From: Pseudomonadota bacterium
GTDB lineage: Bacteria > Pseudomonadota > Gammaproteobacteria > Pseudomonadales > Moraxellaceae
Assembly: GCA_023393635.1 (NCBI GenBank)
Contig: JAEWKT010000013.1
Coordinates: 4,824-68,823, forward strand
Length of the DNA stretch: 64,000 nucleotides
Direction of reading: 5' to 3'
The notes beneath the pieces are model-generated. The model made no database searches. It was not told the DNA's origin and worked only from the letters and a program-made list of their open reading frames with translations. This document shows, in pieces, positions 1-8,187 of this stretch (within the stretch, counting starts at the first letter, position 1; every line of letters starts with the position of its first letter). The translations under genes and the position numbers were made by a program.

Positions 1-80
1 TAGGTTTTATTTGGGTAAAAAATACTTTAATGATATTGTGTGCGCCTATTTATAGGTACAGGATAGTCAAAGTGGGCATG

Positions 81-1379
81 ATGTCAAACTCAGATTCCCC
101 CCGTCGTATTGTATTAGGCGTCACAGGTGGTATTGCTGCCTATAAAAGTGCAGTGCTAGTACGTCGTCTTAAGGAATATGGCTTTGATGTTCGCGTGGTA
201 ATGACGCAAGGCGCACAAGCGTTTATTACTCCACTTACGTTTCAGGCCTTGTCTGGTAATCCTGTGCATACCACCTTGCTTGACCCTGCTGCCGAAGCAG
301 GCATGGGACACATTGAGCTTGCGCGCTGGGCAGATTTAATTTTAATTGCGCCAGCCAGTGCCAATACCATTGCGCGCTTGAGTAGTGGTTTGGCCGATGA
401 CTTATTAAGCACTTTGGTATTGGCTACTAAAGCGCCTATTTGGCTGGCACCTGCCATGAATCAACAGATGTGGGCCAATCAAATCACCCAGCGCAACTTA
501 AGCACATTACAACAGGCTGGCATGCAGGTTATTTCACCTGATGCGGGCGAACAAGCCTGTGGCGATGTGGGTTTAGGACGCATGCCAGAGCCTGAACAAT
601 TGGCGCTGCAAGTTGCGCATCATTTTGCTGTAGCAAACACGCATCATAAAAATAATGTCACTGAACCACTACCGTCTATTGAGCTTAGTGCCCAAACCCA
701 AGAACTATTGCGTGGTCAGCATGTGGTGATTACTGCTGGGCCGACTCGTGAAGCCATTGATCCAGTTCGCTATGTGAGTAACCACAGTACGGGTAAAATG
801 GGCTTTGCCTTGGCTGAAGCGTGCCGTGATGCAGGCGCGAGGGTAACGCTGGTTGCTGGGCCTGTCAGCCTTGCAACGCCAGACGGTGTAACGCGTATTA
901 ATGTGGGCTCGGCACAGGAGTTATTAAAGGCCTGCCAGCAAGTGGTAGAGCAGGGTTGTGATATTTTTATTGCCACTGCTGCGGTGGCAGATTATCGCGC
1001 AAGCAACGTGGCCACGCAAAAAATTAAAAAAACTGATGAGGAATTCACCATTCACTTGGTCAAAAACCCTGATATTGTGGCCTCTATTGCACAACATCAA
1101 AAACGGCCATTTATGGTGGGTTTTGCCGCTGAAACGCAGCATATGGAAGAGTATGCCAATAACAAGTTGGTTAAGAAAAAACTGGATATGATTGCAGTGA
1201 ATGACGTGTCACGTTCGGATATCGGTTTTGGCAGTGATGAAAACGCCATGACTGTATTTTTTGCCCAGCAATATCAAATGCCGCAAGAATCACTAAAAAA
1301 AGCCTCAAAAGCAAAAATTGCCACCCAGTTGGTTAACGCTATTGCCCGCGCACGTCAGCAGCAGCAAGGTACGGTTTAA
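81..1379 (+). CDS. coaBC: Bifunctional phosphopantothenoylcysteine decarboxylase / phosphopantothenate-cysteine ligase
   Basis: Catalyses two consecutive cytosolic steps of coenzyme A synthesis: CTP-dependent joining of cysteine to 4'-phosphopantothenate, then FMN-dependent decarboxylation to 4'-phosphopantetheine. The N-terminal half is the CoaC flavoprotein, with TGGIAAYK near residues 15-22, an active-site His in GMGHIE (about 77), PAMNQQMW (124-131) and the substrate-clamp Cys in ACGD (160). The C-terminal half is CoaB, with NHSTGKMG, VAGP and LVKNPDIV. The frame stays open back to position 30, but the second ATG of the MM pair (81) matches the usual N-terminus of the family, so I start there. 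Length (432 aa) is normal. It shares a bidirectional terminator with secB. Confidence 0.95.
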   Translation: MSNSDSPRRIVLGVTGGIAAYKSAVLVRRLKEYGFDVRVVMTQGAQAFITPLTFQALSGNPVHTTLLDPAAEAGMGHIELARWADLILIAPASANTIARLSSGLADDLLSTLVLATKAPIWLAPAMNQQMWANQITQRNLSTLQQAGMQVISPDAGEQACGDVGLGRMPEPEQLALQVAHHFAVANTHHKNNVTEPLPSIELSAQTQELLRGQHVVITAGPTREAIDPVRYVSNHSTGKMGFALAEACRDAGARVTLVAGPVSLATPDGVTRINVGSAQELLKACQQVVEQGCDIFIATAAVADYRASNVATQKIKKTDEEFTIHLVKNPDIVASIAQHQKRPFMVGFAAETQHMEEYANNKLVKKKLDMIAVNDVSRSDIGFGSDENAMTVFFAQQYQMPQESLKKASKAKIATQLVNAIARARQQQQGTV

Positions 1380-1424
1380 ACAAACCACTATTAGTAAATG
1401 TACACTCTCAAAAAATGAGCATTA

Positions 1425-1452
1425 AAAAACCAGCATTGAATTGCTGGTTTTT
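1425..1452. terminator. Bidirectional terminator between coaBC and secB
   Basis: A perfect 11-bp stem (1425-1435 with 1442-1452) around CCAGCA/TGCTGG has a 6-nt loop and is flanked by an A-run on one side and a T-run on the other. It works as a rho-independent terminator in both directions, which suits the convergent genes. Confidence 0.85.
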
Positions 1453-1525
1453 AGTTAAACGCAATTTTTACATCGCTAAAAGCGTGCTATACGTTTTACT
1501 TATTCAAAATCACCATTCAAACTAA

Positions 1526-1996
1526 TCAGGCATTACCTGTAGCAGCTTGCGCTTGTTGTTCTTGCTGAGCACGGGCAAGGTTTTCAGCAAACGCTGCATC
1601 AAAGTTAATGGGTGCCAATAGCAATTGTGGGAAGCTGCCTTTGGTCACAATATCACTGATTGCTTCACGCGCAAATGGAAATAAGATACTAGGACAGTAA
1701 GCACCGAGTAGCTGCGGTAATTGCTCTTGTGTGATATTTTCCATTAAGAAAATACCCGCTTGCTGTACTTCGGCCACAAACGCGGTTTCTTGCTGATTTT
1801 CTGCACTGACAATTACTTTTAAGGTGACTTCGTAATGGGTTTCATCAATTTTTTCTGCATTGGAGGATAAATTGATGTTTAGCTCAGGCTGCCATTCTTT
1901 GGTAAATACAGCTGCGCTTGGCACTTCAAAAGAAATGTCCTTGGCATAAATACGTTCTAAAGCAAGTTGTGGCTGAACCTGTTGTTCTTCACTCAT
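1526..1996 (-). CDS. secB: Protein-export chaperone SecB
   Basis: Homotetrameric cytosolic chaperone that holds preproteins unfolded and passes them to SecA. The 156-aa length fits the family. Recognisable segments are the N-terminal LALERIYAKDISFEVPS, the central AGIFLMENI and the C-terminal CPSILFPFAREAISD with PINFDAAF. A Gln/Ala-rich tail ends the protein. The start at 1996 has an AAGGA ribosome-binding site about 8 nt upstream. It is the last gene of the rhodanese-grxC-secB order commonly seen in gamma-proteobacteria, with a gap of 58 nt after grxC, so co-transcription is likely. Confidence 0.96.
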   Translation of the reverse strand: MSEEQQVQPQLALERIYAKDISFEVPSAAVFTKEWQPELNINLSSNAEKIDETHYEVTLKVIVSAENQQETAFVAEVQQAGIFLMENITQEQLPQLLGAYCPSILFPFAREAISDIVTKGSFPQLLLAPINFDAAFAENLARAQQEQQAQAATGNA

Positions 1997-2054
1997 AAAA
2001 ATGTCCTTAAATCACACGAGTTAAATTTATATCTTACAATATCTATTGCAAGCC

Positions 2055-2321
2055 TTACGCATTACCAGCAATCATTTCGTCCAGTTTGCCCTGACGATCC
2101 AGCGCATACAACTGGTCAAAACCCCCGATAAACTGATCATTAATAAAAATTTGTGGAACAGTACGATGTTTGGTGCGTGCCATGAGTTCAGTACGCACTT
2201 CGGTTGGTTCAGTGTTTAAATTAACTTCTTTGTAGTCAATATTTTTACGCTGTAGCAATTGCTTGGCGCGAACACAGTAAGGGCAAACTGTTGTGGTGTA
2301 AATTGTAACGTTGGCACTCAT
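2055..2321 (-). CDS. grxC: Glutaredoxin 3
   Basis: Small glutathione-dependent thiol-disulfide oxidoreductase of the cytosol. The dithiol active site CPYC lies at about residues 11-14. The cis-Pro segment TVPQIFIN and the glutathione-binding GGFDQLYAL follow. The start is one of two adjacent ATGs (2324 or 2321). AAGGAG lies 4 nt from the first and 7 nt from the second, so I prefer the second. The protein is 88 aa, as expected. It lies between a membrane-anchored rhodanese and secB in a likely operon. Confidence 0.94.
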   Translation of the reverse strand: MSANVTIYTTTVCPYCVRAKQLLQRKNIDYKEVNLNTEPTEVRTELMARTKHRTVPQIFINDQFIGGFDQLYALDRQGKLDEMIAGNA

Positions 2322-2353
2322 CATCGTACTCCTTTAATAGTCCAGTAGCAGTA

Positions 2354-2761
2354 TTAGCGTGCTTTAACCAGAGGAAGACCTTGGGCTTTCCAGTTGCTAA
2401 TACCACCTTCCAGACGATAGCATTTGTTGTTGGCAATCATTTGTACTGCGGTGCCAGCCACTTGTCCTAAATTGCAGATCATGACAATAGGGCGGTCACT
2501 CATGCGCAGCTCTTCCACGTGGCTTTTTAGTTGGCTATAGGGAATGTTACGACTACCGCTGATGTGACCAGCTTTAAAATCTTTGGCATCCCGCAAATCA
2601 ACCAATAATGCATTTTCACGCTGAATTAAGACGCCCAGCGACTGAGGAGATATCTTGTGGCCGCTGCGACGGTTTTCAAGTATAAAAAACAAAACAACCA
2701 ACACCCCTAAAGTACCAAATAAGAAGGGATGATTTTGCAAAAACTCTAGCCAGCGTTCCAC
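2354..2761 (-). CDS. Membrane-anchored rhodanese-like sulfurtransferase
   Basis: Single-domain rhodanese with an N-terminal membrane anchor (FLFGTLGVLVVLFFIL, about residues 14-29), so the catalytic domain probably faces the cytoplasm. The domain contains LLVDLRDAKDFKAGHI, then the active-site loop with Cys in VMICNLGQVAG, and ends with LEGGISNWKAQGLP. Homologues (YibN type) usually precede grxC and secB, as here. The frame can open at a TTG at 2779, but only the GTG at 2761 has a good ribosome-binding site (AGCAGG, 6 nt upstream), so I use it. The in vivo sulfur acceptor is not known. Confidence 0.88.
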   Translation of the reverse strand: MERWLEFLQNHPFLFGTLGVLVVLFFILENRRSGHKISPQSLGVLIQRENALLVDLRDAKDFKAGHISGSRNIPYSQLKSHVEELRMSDRPIVMICNLGQVAGTAVQMIANNKCYRLEGGISNWKAQGLPLVKAR

Positions 2762-2863
2762 ACCGCACCTGCTCAACAATAAAATTACATACAGTATAAC
2801 GAGAAACCATGCATTTTTTGCAGGGTTTATAGGATTAAAGTGTTTTTTAGCGCAATCGTGTGT

Positions 2864-3775
2864 TTACCACAGCTGATAACGCTTTAATTCGTCCACGGCT
2901 AAATCTTTAGCAAACTTGCTACCAAATTCCCCTGCAACAGGCCGATCTACATTATCTATATAGTTGCTTACGATCACGTATTGCTGCTCGCCTTTACTGA
3001 CGGTACCTGCAAACCAGCCAATGCGACGTTTATAGGTAGTATCAGTAAAGCCTGAACCTGTCTTACCACTAAACGTATAGCCGTTTGGGGTGGTTTGTAA
3101 ATAAATAAGACGTTTGGCAAACTGTTGAGCTTCTGTACTGACTGCCAGTTTGTTTAATAGCAAGTTTTTAAAAAATTCTGCTTGCTGCATTGCTGAAATT
3201 TTTAGACTAAAACCATACTGTTGTTTTAAATAAGGGGCGGGGGTGAGCCATGCGGTATCCATGCCGCCTGAAAAGTCCTGATTACCATAATCAAAGACTT
3301 TTAAATAGCGTTTGATTTTATCCGCGCCCAATTGCCAGGTCAGCTGTTGGGAATACCAGATCGTTGAGTTGTTAATCCAGCTTTGTGCGGTTTGATCCTG
3401 ATTCCAGGCGGCAACACGATAACGTTGACCATCCCATTTTTTAGTGGAATTTTGGTCATTAATCAATTTGGCATCAAAAGCCATAATGGCTAACGGCACC
3501 TTAAATGTAGAGGTGGCAGGGAGTTGATCCTGACAATTTCTTGGGTTAATACTGTGTTCTACTTTGCCCGTGGTGATATTTAAAATTACCAGGCAGACTT
3601 TTTTATTATCGATAGTATCTTTAGTCGGCAAAACAGTAGATTGCTGAACCTGTGCAGGAGTTTTGGATACCGCTTTGTGCTGTTTTTTGGCTTGTTGAGC
3701 TGTATTAGGCGACGATGCTGTCGTGGCACAACCCGCCAAAACAAGGCTGGTAATAGCCAAAGATAGCCATTTCAT
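2864..3775 (-). CDS. Class D (OXA-type) beta-lactamase, predicted lipoprotein
   Basis: Serine beta-lactamase that hydrolyses penicillin-type drugs in the periplasm. All class D landmarks are visible: STFK (89-92, nucleophile Ser and the Lys that is carboxylated), a second motif STI (137-139) where most enzymes have S-x-V, YGN (163-165), Trp176 and KTG (238-240). Two cysteines (61, 81) sit where OXA-1 also has a pair. The N-terminus is a lipoprotein signal (SLVLAGC, lipid Cys16), so the enzyme is probably membrane-tethered. The start at 3775 has AAGGAA upstream; the longer frame to 3835 has no such support. It reads nearer to the OXA-1 branch than to OXA-23/51. No IS or integron parts flank it, so it looks chromosomal. 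Confidence 0.92.
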   Translation of the reverse strand: MKWLSLAITSLVLAGCATTASSPNTAQQAKKQHKAVSKTPAQVQQSTVLPTKDTIDNKKVCLVILNITTGKVEHSINPRNCQDQLPATSTFKVPLAIMAFDAKLINDQNSTKKWDGQRYRVAAWNQDQTAQSWINNSTIWYSQQLTWQLGADKIKRYLKVFDYGNQDFSGGMDTAWLTPAPYLKQQYGFSLKISAMQQAEFFKNLLLNKLAVSTEAQQFAKRLIYLQTTPNGYTFSGKTGSGFTDTTYKRRIGWFAGTVSKGEQQYVIVSNYIDNVDRPVAGEFGSKFAKDLAVDELKRYQLW

Positions 3776-3844
3776 GGATATTCCTTTTACATCGATTTTA
3801 GTAAGATGTAATAGTATAACGTTTGAATAGGCCACAAAATACGC

Positions 3845-4149
3845 GGAACTAAATATTAGTTCTTAATTGGCCATTGTTTGAGCGCACTTCTTTCACGAAG
3901 AAAAGTAAAAACAGCAGGCCAAGGTGAAACATCAAGCCAAGGTGAAACATCAAGCATAGCTTTCGCCTTGCGGTAGGGGTATGAGGAACAAAATAAGGAT
4001 TCCTTTCTTTTGTAACGCAAGGTCAATCGTTGCTTTTCGTATCTACTCGAGCAAAGCTCTCGTCTTGCGTTGAGGACGAAGGTTCTCAACCTTCGTGTTC
4101 CTGCGTTCACTCAGGCATAGCCTTCGTCTTGCGACACGGGCAACGATTC
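3845..4149. repeat. Palindromic and direct repeat cluster downstream of rsgA
   Basis: This gene-free stretch is made of short related units. A GAACTAA/TTAGTTC palindrome lies at 3846-3862. Two tandem copies of an 18-nt AAGCCAAGGTGAAACATC unit begin near 3919. Three units of the form (hairpin)-TCG-C/T-CTTGCG end near 3975, 4069 and 4132, with variants such as AGGCATAGCCTTCGTCTTGCG, which is close to AAGCATAGCTTTCGCCTTGCG. A 10-bp hairpin GACGAAGGTT/AACCTTCGTC-like lies near 4074-4100. An 84-codon open frame crosses it but is repeat-derived. It resembles a REP/BIME-like mosaic. Confidence 0.6.
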
Positions 4150-4175
4150 TTAATCGTTGCTATCCCGTGTCTCAT
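4133..4175. terminator. Long hairpin containing the rsgA stop codon
   Basis: Outer arms GACACGGG and CCCGTGTC enclose inner arms CAACGATT and AATCGTTG, giving an imperfect stem of about 16 bp with a tiny loop. The rsgA stop codon (4150-4152) lies in the loop. There is no T-run, so it may act as a transcript-end protector or REP-like unit rather than a simple terminator. Confidence 0.55.
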
Positions 4176-5205
4176 CCTCTAAACGATTGAGGCTTTTTAA
4201 GCGGCGTTCTAGCACTTTACCTTCTTCAGCGGCTTGAATTAATGCGCAGCCTGGTTCGCGTTGATGGCTACAGTTTCTAAATTTGCACAAGCCGTAATAA
4301 TCCTGCATTTCTACAAAGCCAGCACGAATAGCATCAACATCCAAATGCCACACACCAAACTCACGAATACCTGGTGAGTCGATCAAAGCACCGCCTTCAG
4401 GCAGCGGAATAAGTTTGGTCGTGGTGGTGGTGTGCTGGCCAAGCGCAGAGTTTTCCGAAATAATATTGGTTTTTTGCAGTGCGTTTGGCACGATTTCATT
4501 AATTATCGAGCTTTTTCCCACGCCAGATTGCCCAACAAAGACCACGGTTTGCCCAGCCAAACGCTGTTTTAAGCGATCCATATCTGCTTTGATATGTTGA
4601 CTGGTCAATAAGGTTTCATAACCCAGGCCCTGATATTCAGCCAGTAATTGATGCAAGCCATCATCTTCTGTTAATAGGTCGGATTTATTTAACACCAATA
4701 AGGGCTCAATTTCCGCTTGCTCACAGGCCACCAGGTAGCGGTCAATTAGCAATGGCGAGGGCACAGGCAAAGGTGCAAATACAATTACAATTAAACTGAC
4801 GTTAGCCGCAACAGGTTTAATCTTATGGTAACGATCGGGGCGAGTTAGCAGTGAGCTACGTGGATGCATGGCATTAATGACACCAAGGCCCGTATTGCTA
4901 TCTGCTTGCCAGCGGACGCGATCACCCGTAACCAATAGCTCCAGGTTAGTACGGGTATGACAACGCCACACTTCACCCATTTGTACTGGGCGCCAAAAAG
5001 GCTCAGGTTCACCTTCAACGATAACGGGTGGTGTTTGTCGCTCTGGCACAGACAAGACCTGCACTTCAAGCTGGCGGCCATAATGTGCCACCACCAAACC
5101 TTCTAGCTGTTGTGTATCGTCAACATCCTGCTGGCGCCTGGTTTGTTGCGCCTGCATACGCCGCGTTTGTTGGTCAGTCAGTCGACGCTTACGAATAAAA
5201 GCCAT
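4150..5205 (-). CDS. rsgA: Ribosome small subunit-dependent GTPase A
   Basis: Circularly permuted GTPase that checks and finishes 30S subunit maturation. Order: a basic N-terminal tail rich in Arg/Gln, an OB-fold, a permuted G domain (G4 NKSD comes before G1 GQSGVGKSS and G3 DSPG), and a C-terminal zinc knuckle (CKFRNCSHQREPGC). Length 351 aa is normal. It is divergent from orn, a common neighbour in gamma-proteobacteria. The 3' end is unusual: the last codons and stop lie inside a long palindrome that leads into a repeat cluster. Confidence 0.95.
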   Translation of the reverse strand: MAFIRKRRLTDQQTRRMQAQQTRRQQDVDDTQQLEGLVVAHYGRQLEVQVLSVPERQTPPVIVEGEPEPFWRPVQMGEVWRCHTRTNLELLVTGDRVRWQADSNTGLGVINAMHPRSSLLTRPDRYHKIKPVAANVSLIVIVFAPLPVPSPLLIDRYLVACEQAEIEPLLVLNKSDLLTEDDGLHQLLAEYQGLGYETLLTSQHIKADMDRLKQRLAGQTVVFVGQSGVGKSSIINEIVPNALQKTNIISENSALGQHTTTTTKLIPLPEGGALIDSPGIREFGVWHLDVDAIRAGFVEMQDYYGLCKFRNCSHQREPGCALIQAAEEGKVLERRLKSLNRLEDETRDSND

Positions 5206-5390
5206 GTTTTCTCAATATTAAAAGTTTTCCATTAAATAAATTGCATACCGCACATGATCACAACGCATTTTTACCAAGAAATTAGCGTTGAACTAAATAC
5301 TGGAAAAAACCGCCATACGCACTACAGTATTTACTCAGGAGTTTGCTAGTATAAGCATTTTTAGCTGATATAGTTCTGGATTTTAGTACC

Positions 5391-5939
5391 ATGAGTAGCA
5401 ATGACCAGCGGTTAATTTGGATTGATTTGGAAATGACAGGTCTGGACACAGACAATGATCATATTATTGAAATTGCTACTATTGTGACTGATGATCACCT
5501 TAATATTCTGGCAGAAGGCCCCACATTAACGGTGCATCAAAGTGATAAAGTGCTCAATGCAATGGACGAATGGAATACGCGCCAGCATGGACAGTCTGGA
5601 CTAACAGAGCGTGTACGACGCAGTAAATTAACCGCCAGGGATGCCGAGCAACAAACTATTGAATTTTTAAAAAAATGGGTTGATTCCAAAAAGTCACCCA
5701 TGTGTGGTAATTCCATTTGTCAGGATCGCCGTTTTATGCACCGTGAGATGCCTGAACTGGAGCAGTTTTTTCATTATCGCAATCTGGATGTGTCGTCTGT
5801 AAAAGAGCTGGCCAAACGCTGGCGTCCAGAAATTATGTCTGGCTTAAAAAAGCAGGCTACCCACTTGGCCATGGATGATATTCGTGACTCCATTAGCGAG
5901 CTTAAATATTATCGTGAGTATTTTTTTCGTGTGAACTAA
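5391..5939 (+). CDS. orn: Oligoribonuclease
   Basis: 3'-5' exonuclease of the DEDDh family that degrades 2-5 nt RNAs, including pGpG from c-di-GMP turnover. The first acidic pair is in IWIDLEMTGLD, the next Asp is near QDRRFMHREMP, and the C-terminal HLAMDDIRDSI carries the last His/Asp pair. The 182-aa length is standard. No strong Shine-Dalgarno is seen before the ATG, but the N-terminus matches the family. It shares a divergent intergenic region with rsgA. A diguanylate cyclase follows downstream. Confidence 0.96.
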   Translation: MSSNDQRLIWIDLEMTGLDTDNDHIIEIATIVTDDHLNILAEGPTLTVHQSDKVLNAMDEWNTRQHGQSGLTERVRRSKLTARDAEQQTIEFLKKWVDSKKSPMCGNSICQDRRFMHREMPELEQFFHYRNLDVSSVKELAKRWRPEIMSGLKKQATHLAMDDIRDSISELKYYREYFFRVN

Positions 5940-6143
5940 GTCACATAAATGAATGGGTTTAACCGCATAAATGCCTAAGTAGACTGAGTCGTATCACAGT
6001 TTATCGTTATATACATGATTCAGTAGACAAAATTAAAATAGCACGCTATTGTCAAGCTTACATGGACGTAGCAATAGTTTTTTATAGGCTTTCTATAGAA
6101 AACTCACGTCATCAATAGTTGTCCCAGGGAAGAGGACAGTAGC

Positions 6144-7301
6144 ATGATATTTGTTAATAAATTGGTAAGGCGGTTTGATGATGTGCTGGACTGGAGTCCA
6201 GTGCGCAAAGCATTATTAATATTAAGTGGTCTAATCATCATTCTGGTGTATTACTGGCTCTTTCAGATTTACCAGATATTTAATCCCAGCATTTATATAA
6301 ATTACGATAATTTAATCGCCCTAAAATGGGGAATACCCTTACTATTTTTTATTACTTTTGCGCTTATCCTGTTGGGGAGGCGTTTTGATAAATATAACTG
6401 GGCGCAAACCGTTTTTCCTTATATTACCACCTTTTATTATGGCGCAGTAATGGTTGGGCTGGGCTATATTATTGGTCTATTTAACATGACTACTGGCTTG
6501 GTGATGGCTGGCGCCCCACTGTTTGGTTTTATCTTGTTTCGTCGAAATACTATTTATTCAGCTTTTGTGTTTGCCACTTTACTGATTATTGTACTATCAG
6601 TGCTGAGTTCCTATGGAAAAATTCCTTATGGACCTTTGTTCAAACCTGAATTTTATTATTTGCTGCAAGCCCGTCCATTTTATTTGTCTTGTATGGTTTA
6701 TTTTGCCCTGCCACATTTTATTTTTATTTTTGGGTTCTGTGATTTATGTTTTATCCGCTGGCGGCAGCGTGAGCGTAATATCCGCCATATTAGCGTGACT
6801 GATGGCTTAACCAATCTATATAACCGCCAGGCAATCAGTAAATTGCTAGCAAAGTCACTACAGGAAAATTCAAATCTGGTCTTTCCCATATCAGTGGTAT
6901 TGCTAGATATCGACTTATTTAAACGTATTAATGACACGCATGGGCATCTGGCTGGCGACAAAGCGTTGCAGATCGTAGCAGCCACATTGCAAAGCACCTT
7001 ACGGAAGGTTGATCAAGTAGGGCGTTATGGCGGCGAGGAATTTTTAATTGTCCTGAGTCAAACCGATTTAAAACAGGCGGTGGTGATTGCGGAACGTTGT
7101 AGGCAAGCCATTAGCGAGGCGGTAGTACATGATGAACATGGCGAAAAACTGCACGTTACTGCTAGCTTTGGTGTCAGTTGCAGTGCGCAGTGCGGCTATC
7201 AGGTTGAAAAAATTGTACGTCAGGCTGATAAGTATTTATATCAAGCCAAGAGACAAGGGCGTAACCAAGTGGTTTCAATTTTAAATACAGTCACGCTATA
7301 A
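6144..7301 (+). CDS. Membrane diguanylate cyclase (GGDEF domain)
   Basis: Predicted to make cyclic di-GMP from two GTP. The first ~205 residues form about six hydrophobic helices, starting with LLILSGLIIILVYYWLF, with no recognisable periplasmic sensor domain. A GGDEF domain fills the C-terminus: DGLTNLYNR, DIDLFKRIND, and the active site GGEEF (296-300). An intact inhibitory site RKVD (287-290) lies five residues before it, so product inhibition is expected. The start has a GGAAGAGG ribosome-binding site. The stimulus is unknown. It lies alone, between orn and a Bax inhibitor-1 family gene on the same strand. Confidence 0.9.
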   Translation: MIFVNKLVRRFDDVLDWSPVRKALLILSGLIIILVYYWLFQIYQIFNPSIYINYDNLIALKWGIPLLFFITFALILLGRRFDKYNWAQTVFPYITTFYYGAVMVGLGYIIGLFNMTTGLVMAGAPLFGFILFRRNTIYSAFVFATLLIIVLSVLSSYGKIPYGPLFKPEFYYLLQARPFYLSCMVYFALPHFIFIFGFCDLCFIRWRQRERNIRHISVTDGLTNLYNRQAISKLLAKSLQENSNLVFPISVVLLDIDLFKRINDTHGHLAGDKALQIVAATLQSTLRKVDQVGRYGGEEFLIVLSQTDLKQAVVIAERCRQAISEAVVHDEHGEKLHVTASFGVSCSAQCGYQVEKIVRQADKYLYQAKRQGRNQVVSILNTVTL

Positions 7302-7365
7302 CTTCGCTTTTATTTGTTGTAAGTTGATGCCGATTAATATTTTTTATTGATAATTGAGAAAGATG

Positions 7366-8100
7366 ATGCAAAGCAATAATCCAATGTTTAAAAAAGTTGA
7401 GTTTGACGCCACCTACAGTGAGCCAATGACAGTTGCTGGGGCGGTGAATAAAGCAGTATTGATGACAGGGGTAGCCACTGCGGTGGCACTGGTGTTTTAT
7501 TTTTATTGTTTAAATTTAGGCTATACCAATAGCCCAGCCATGCTCGGTGCGATTATTGGTGCAGTTGGTGGCTTGGTATTGGCACTATTTGCAGCTTTTA
7601 AACCCCATCTTAGTACCAATATTGCCATGCCTTATGCAGTACTTGAAGGTTTATTTCTGGGGGGTATTTCTGCCGCCTATGAATATCGTTTTCCTGGCTT
7701 GCCACTCATTGCAGTTGCTGCCACGTTTGTGACTACCTTTGAGCTACTGGGTTTATATAAAGCCAAAATTATTCAAGCCACGCAAAAATTTAAAGCTGTG
7801 GTGATGTCTGCAACATTGGCTATTTTAATCCTATATGTAGTGCAGTGGGTGATGGTGCTGGCATTTGGTAATAGCATTCCATTTTTATTTGGTAACGGTA
7901 TTGTTGGCTTGGGCTTTGCTGCATTTGTTGCCATTATTGCCTCGCTAAACCTGATTTTGGATTTTGATTTGGTTGAGCGTTCTGCTGAGTTAAATGCGCC
8001 TAAATACATGGAATGGTTTTGCGGCATTGCGCTACTTGCCACACTGGTGTGGATGTATATTTCGTTTTTACGTTTGCTGGGAATTATTCGTTCTAACTAA
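7366..8100 (+). CDS. Bax inhibitor-1/YccA family membrane protein
   Basis: Polytopic inner-membrane protein with about seven hydrophobic helices, ending in MYISFLRLLGII. The pattern NPMF near the N-terminus, the GxIxxAxGGLVLALFAAF helix, the EGLFLGGISAAYE helix and LDFDLVE towards the end match the second Bax1-I subfamily (actinobacterial/proteobacterial YccA-like, about 240-250 aa). Its function is unproven; relatives are suggested to be ion (Ca2+/H+) channels. The frame opens at a TTG (7354), but adjacent ATGs at 7363 and 7366 follow a GAGAA motif and I take the second. A strong terminator follows. Confidence 0.82.
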   Translation: MQSNNPMFKKVEFDATYSEPMTVAGAVNKAVLMTGVATAVALVFYFYCLNLGYTNSPAMLGAIIGAVGGLVLALFAAFKPHLSTNIAMPYAVLEGLFLGGISAAYEYRFPGLPLIAVAATFVTTFELLGLYKAKIIQATQKFKAVVMSATLAILILYVVQWVMVLAFGNSIPFLFGNGIVGLGFAAFVAIIASLNLILDFDLVERSAELNAPKYMEWFCGIALLATLVWMYISFLRLLGIIRSN

Positions 8101-8128
8101 AACGCATTATTGTTTTAATAACCGCTGT

Positions 8129-8168
8129 AAAAAAGCATCTCTGTCATATGATTAGAAGGTGCTTTTTT
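8129..8168. terminator. Bidirectional terminator after the Bax inhibitor-1 gene
   Basis: A 12-bp stem (8129-8140 with 8157-8168), AAAAAAGCATCT against AGGTGCTTTTTT with one G-U pair and a 16-nt loop. A-runs and T-runs flank it. It serves the upstream plus-strand gene and the GST gene ending at 8188 on the minus strand. Confidence 0.75.
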
Positions 8169-8187
8169 AATGGAAAATTAGTTTAAA

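Noticed and set aside
3856..4110. 84-codon minus-strand open frame with a tandem LDVSPW repeat
   Set aside because: It is built from the palindromic and direct repeats of the region, has no ribosome-binding site and no recognisable family.
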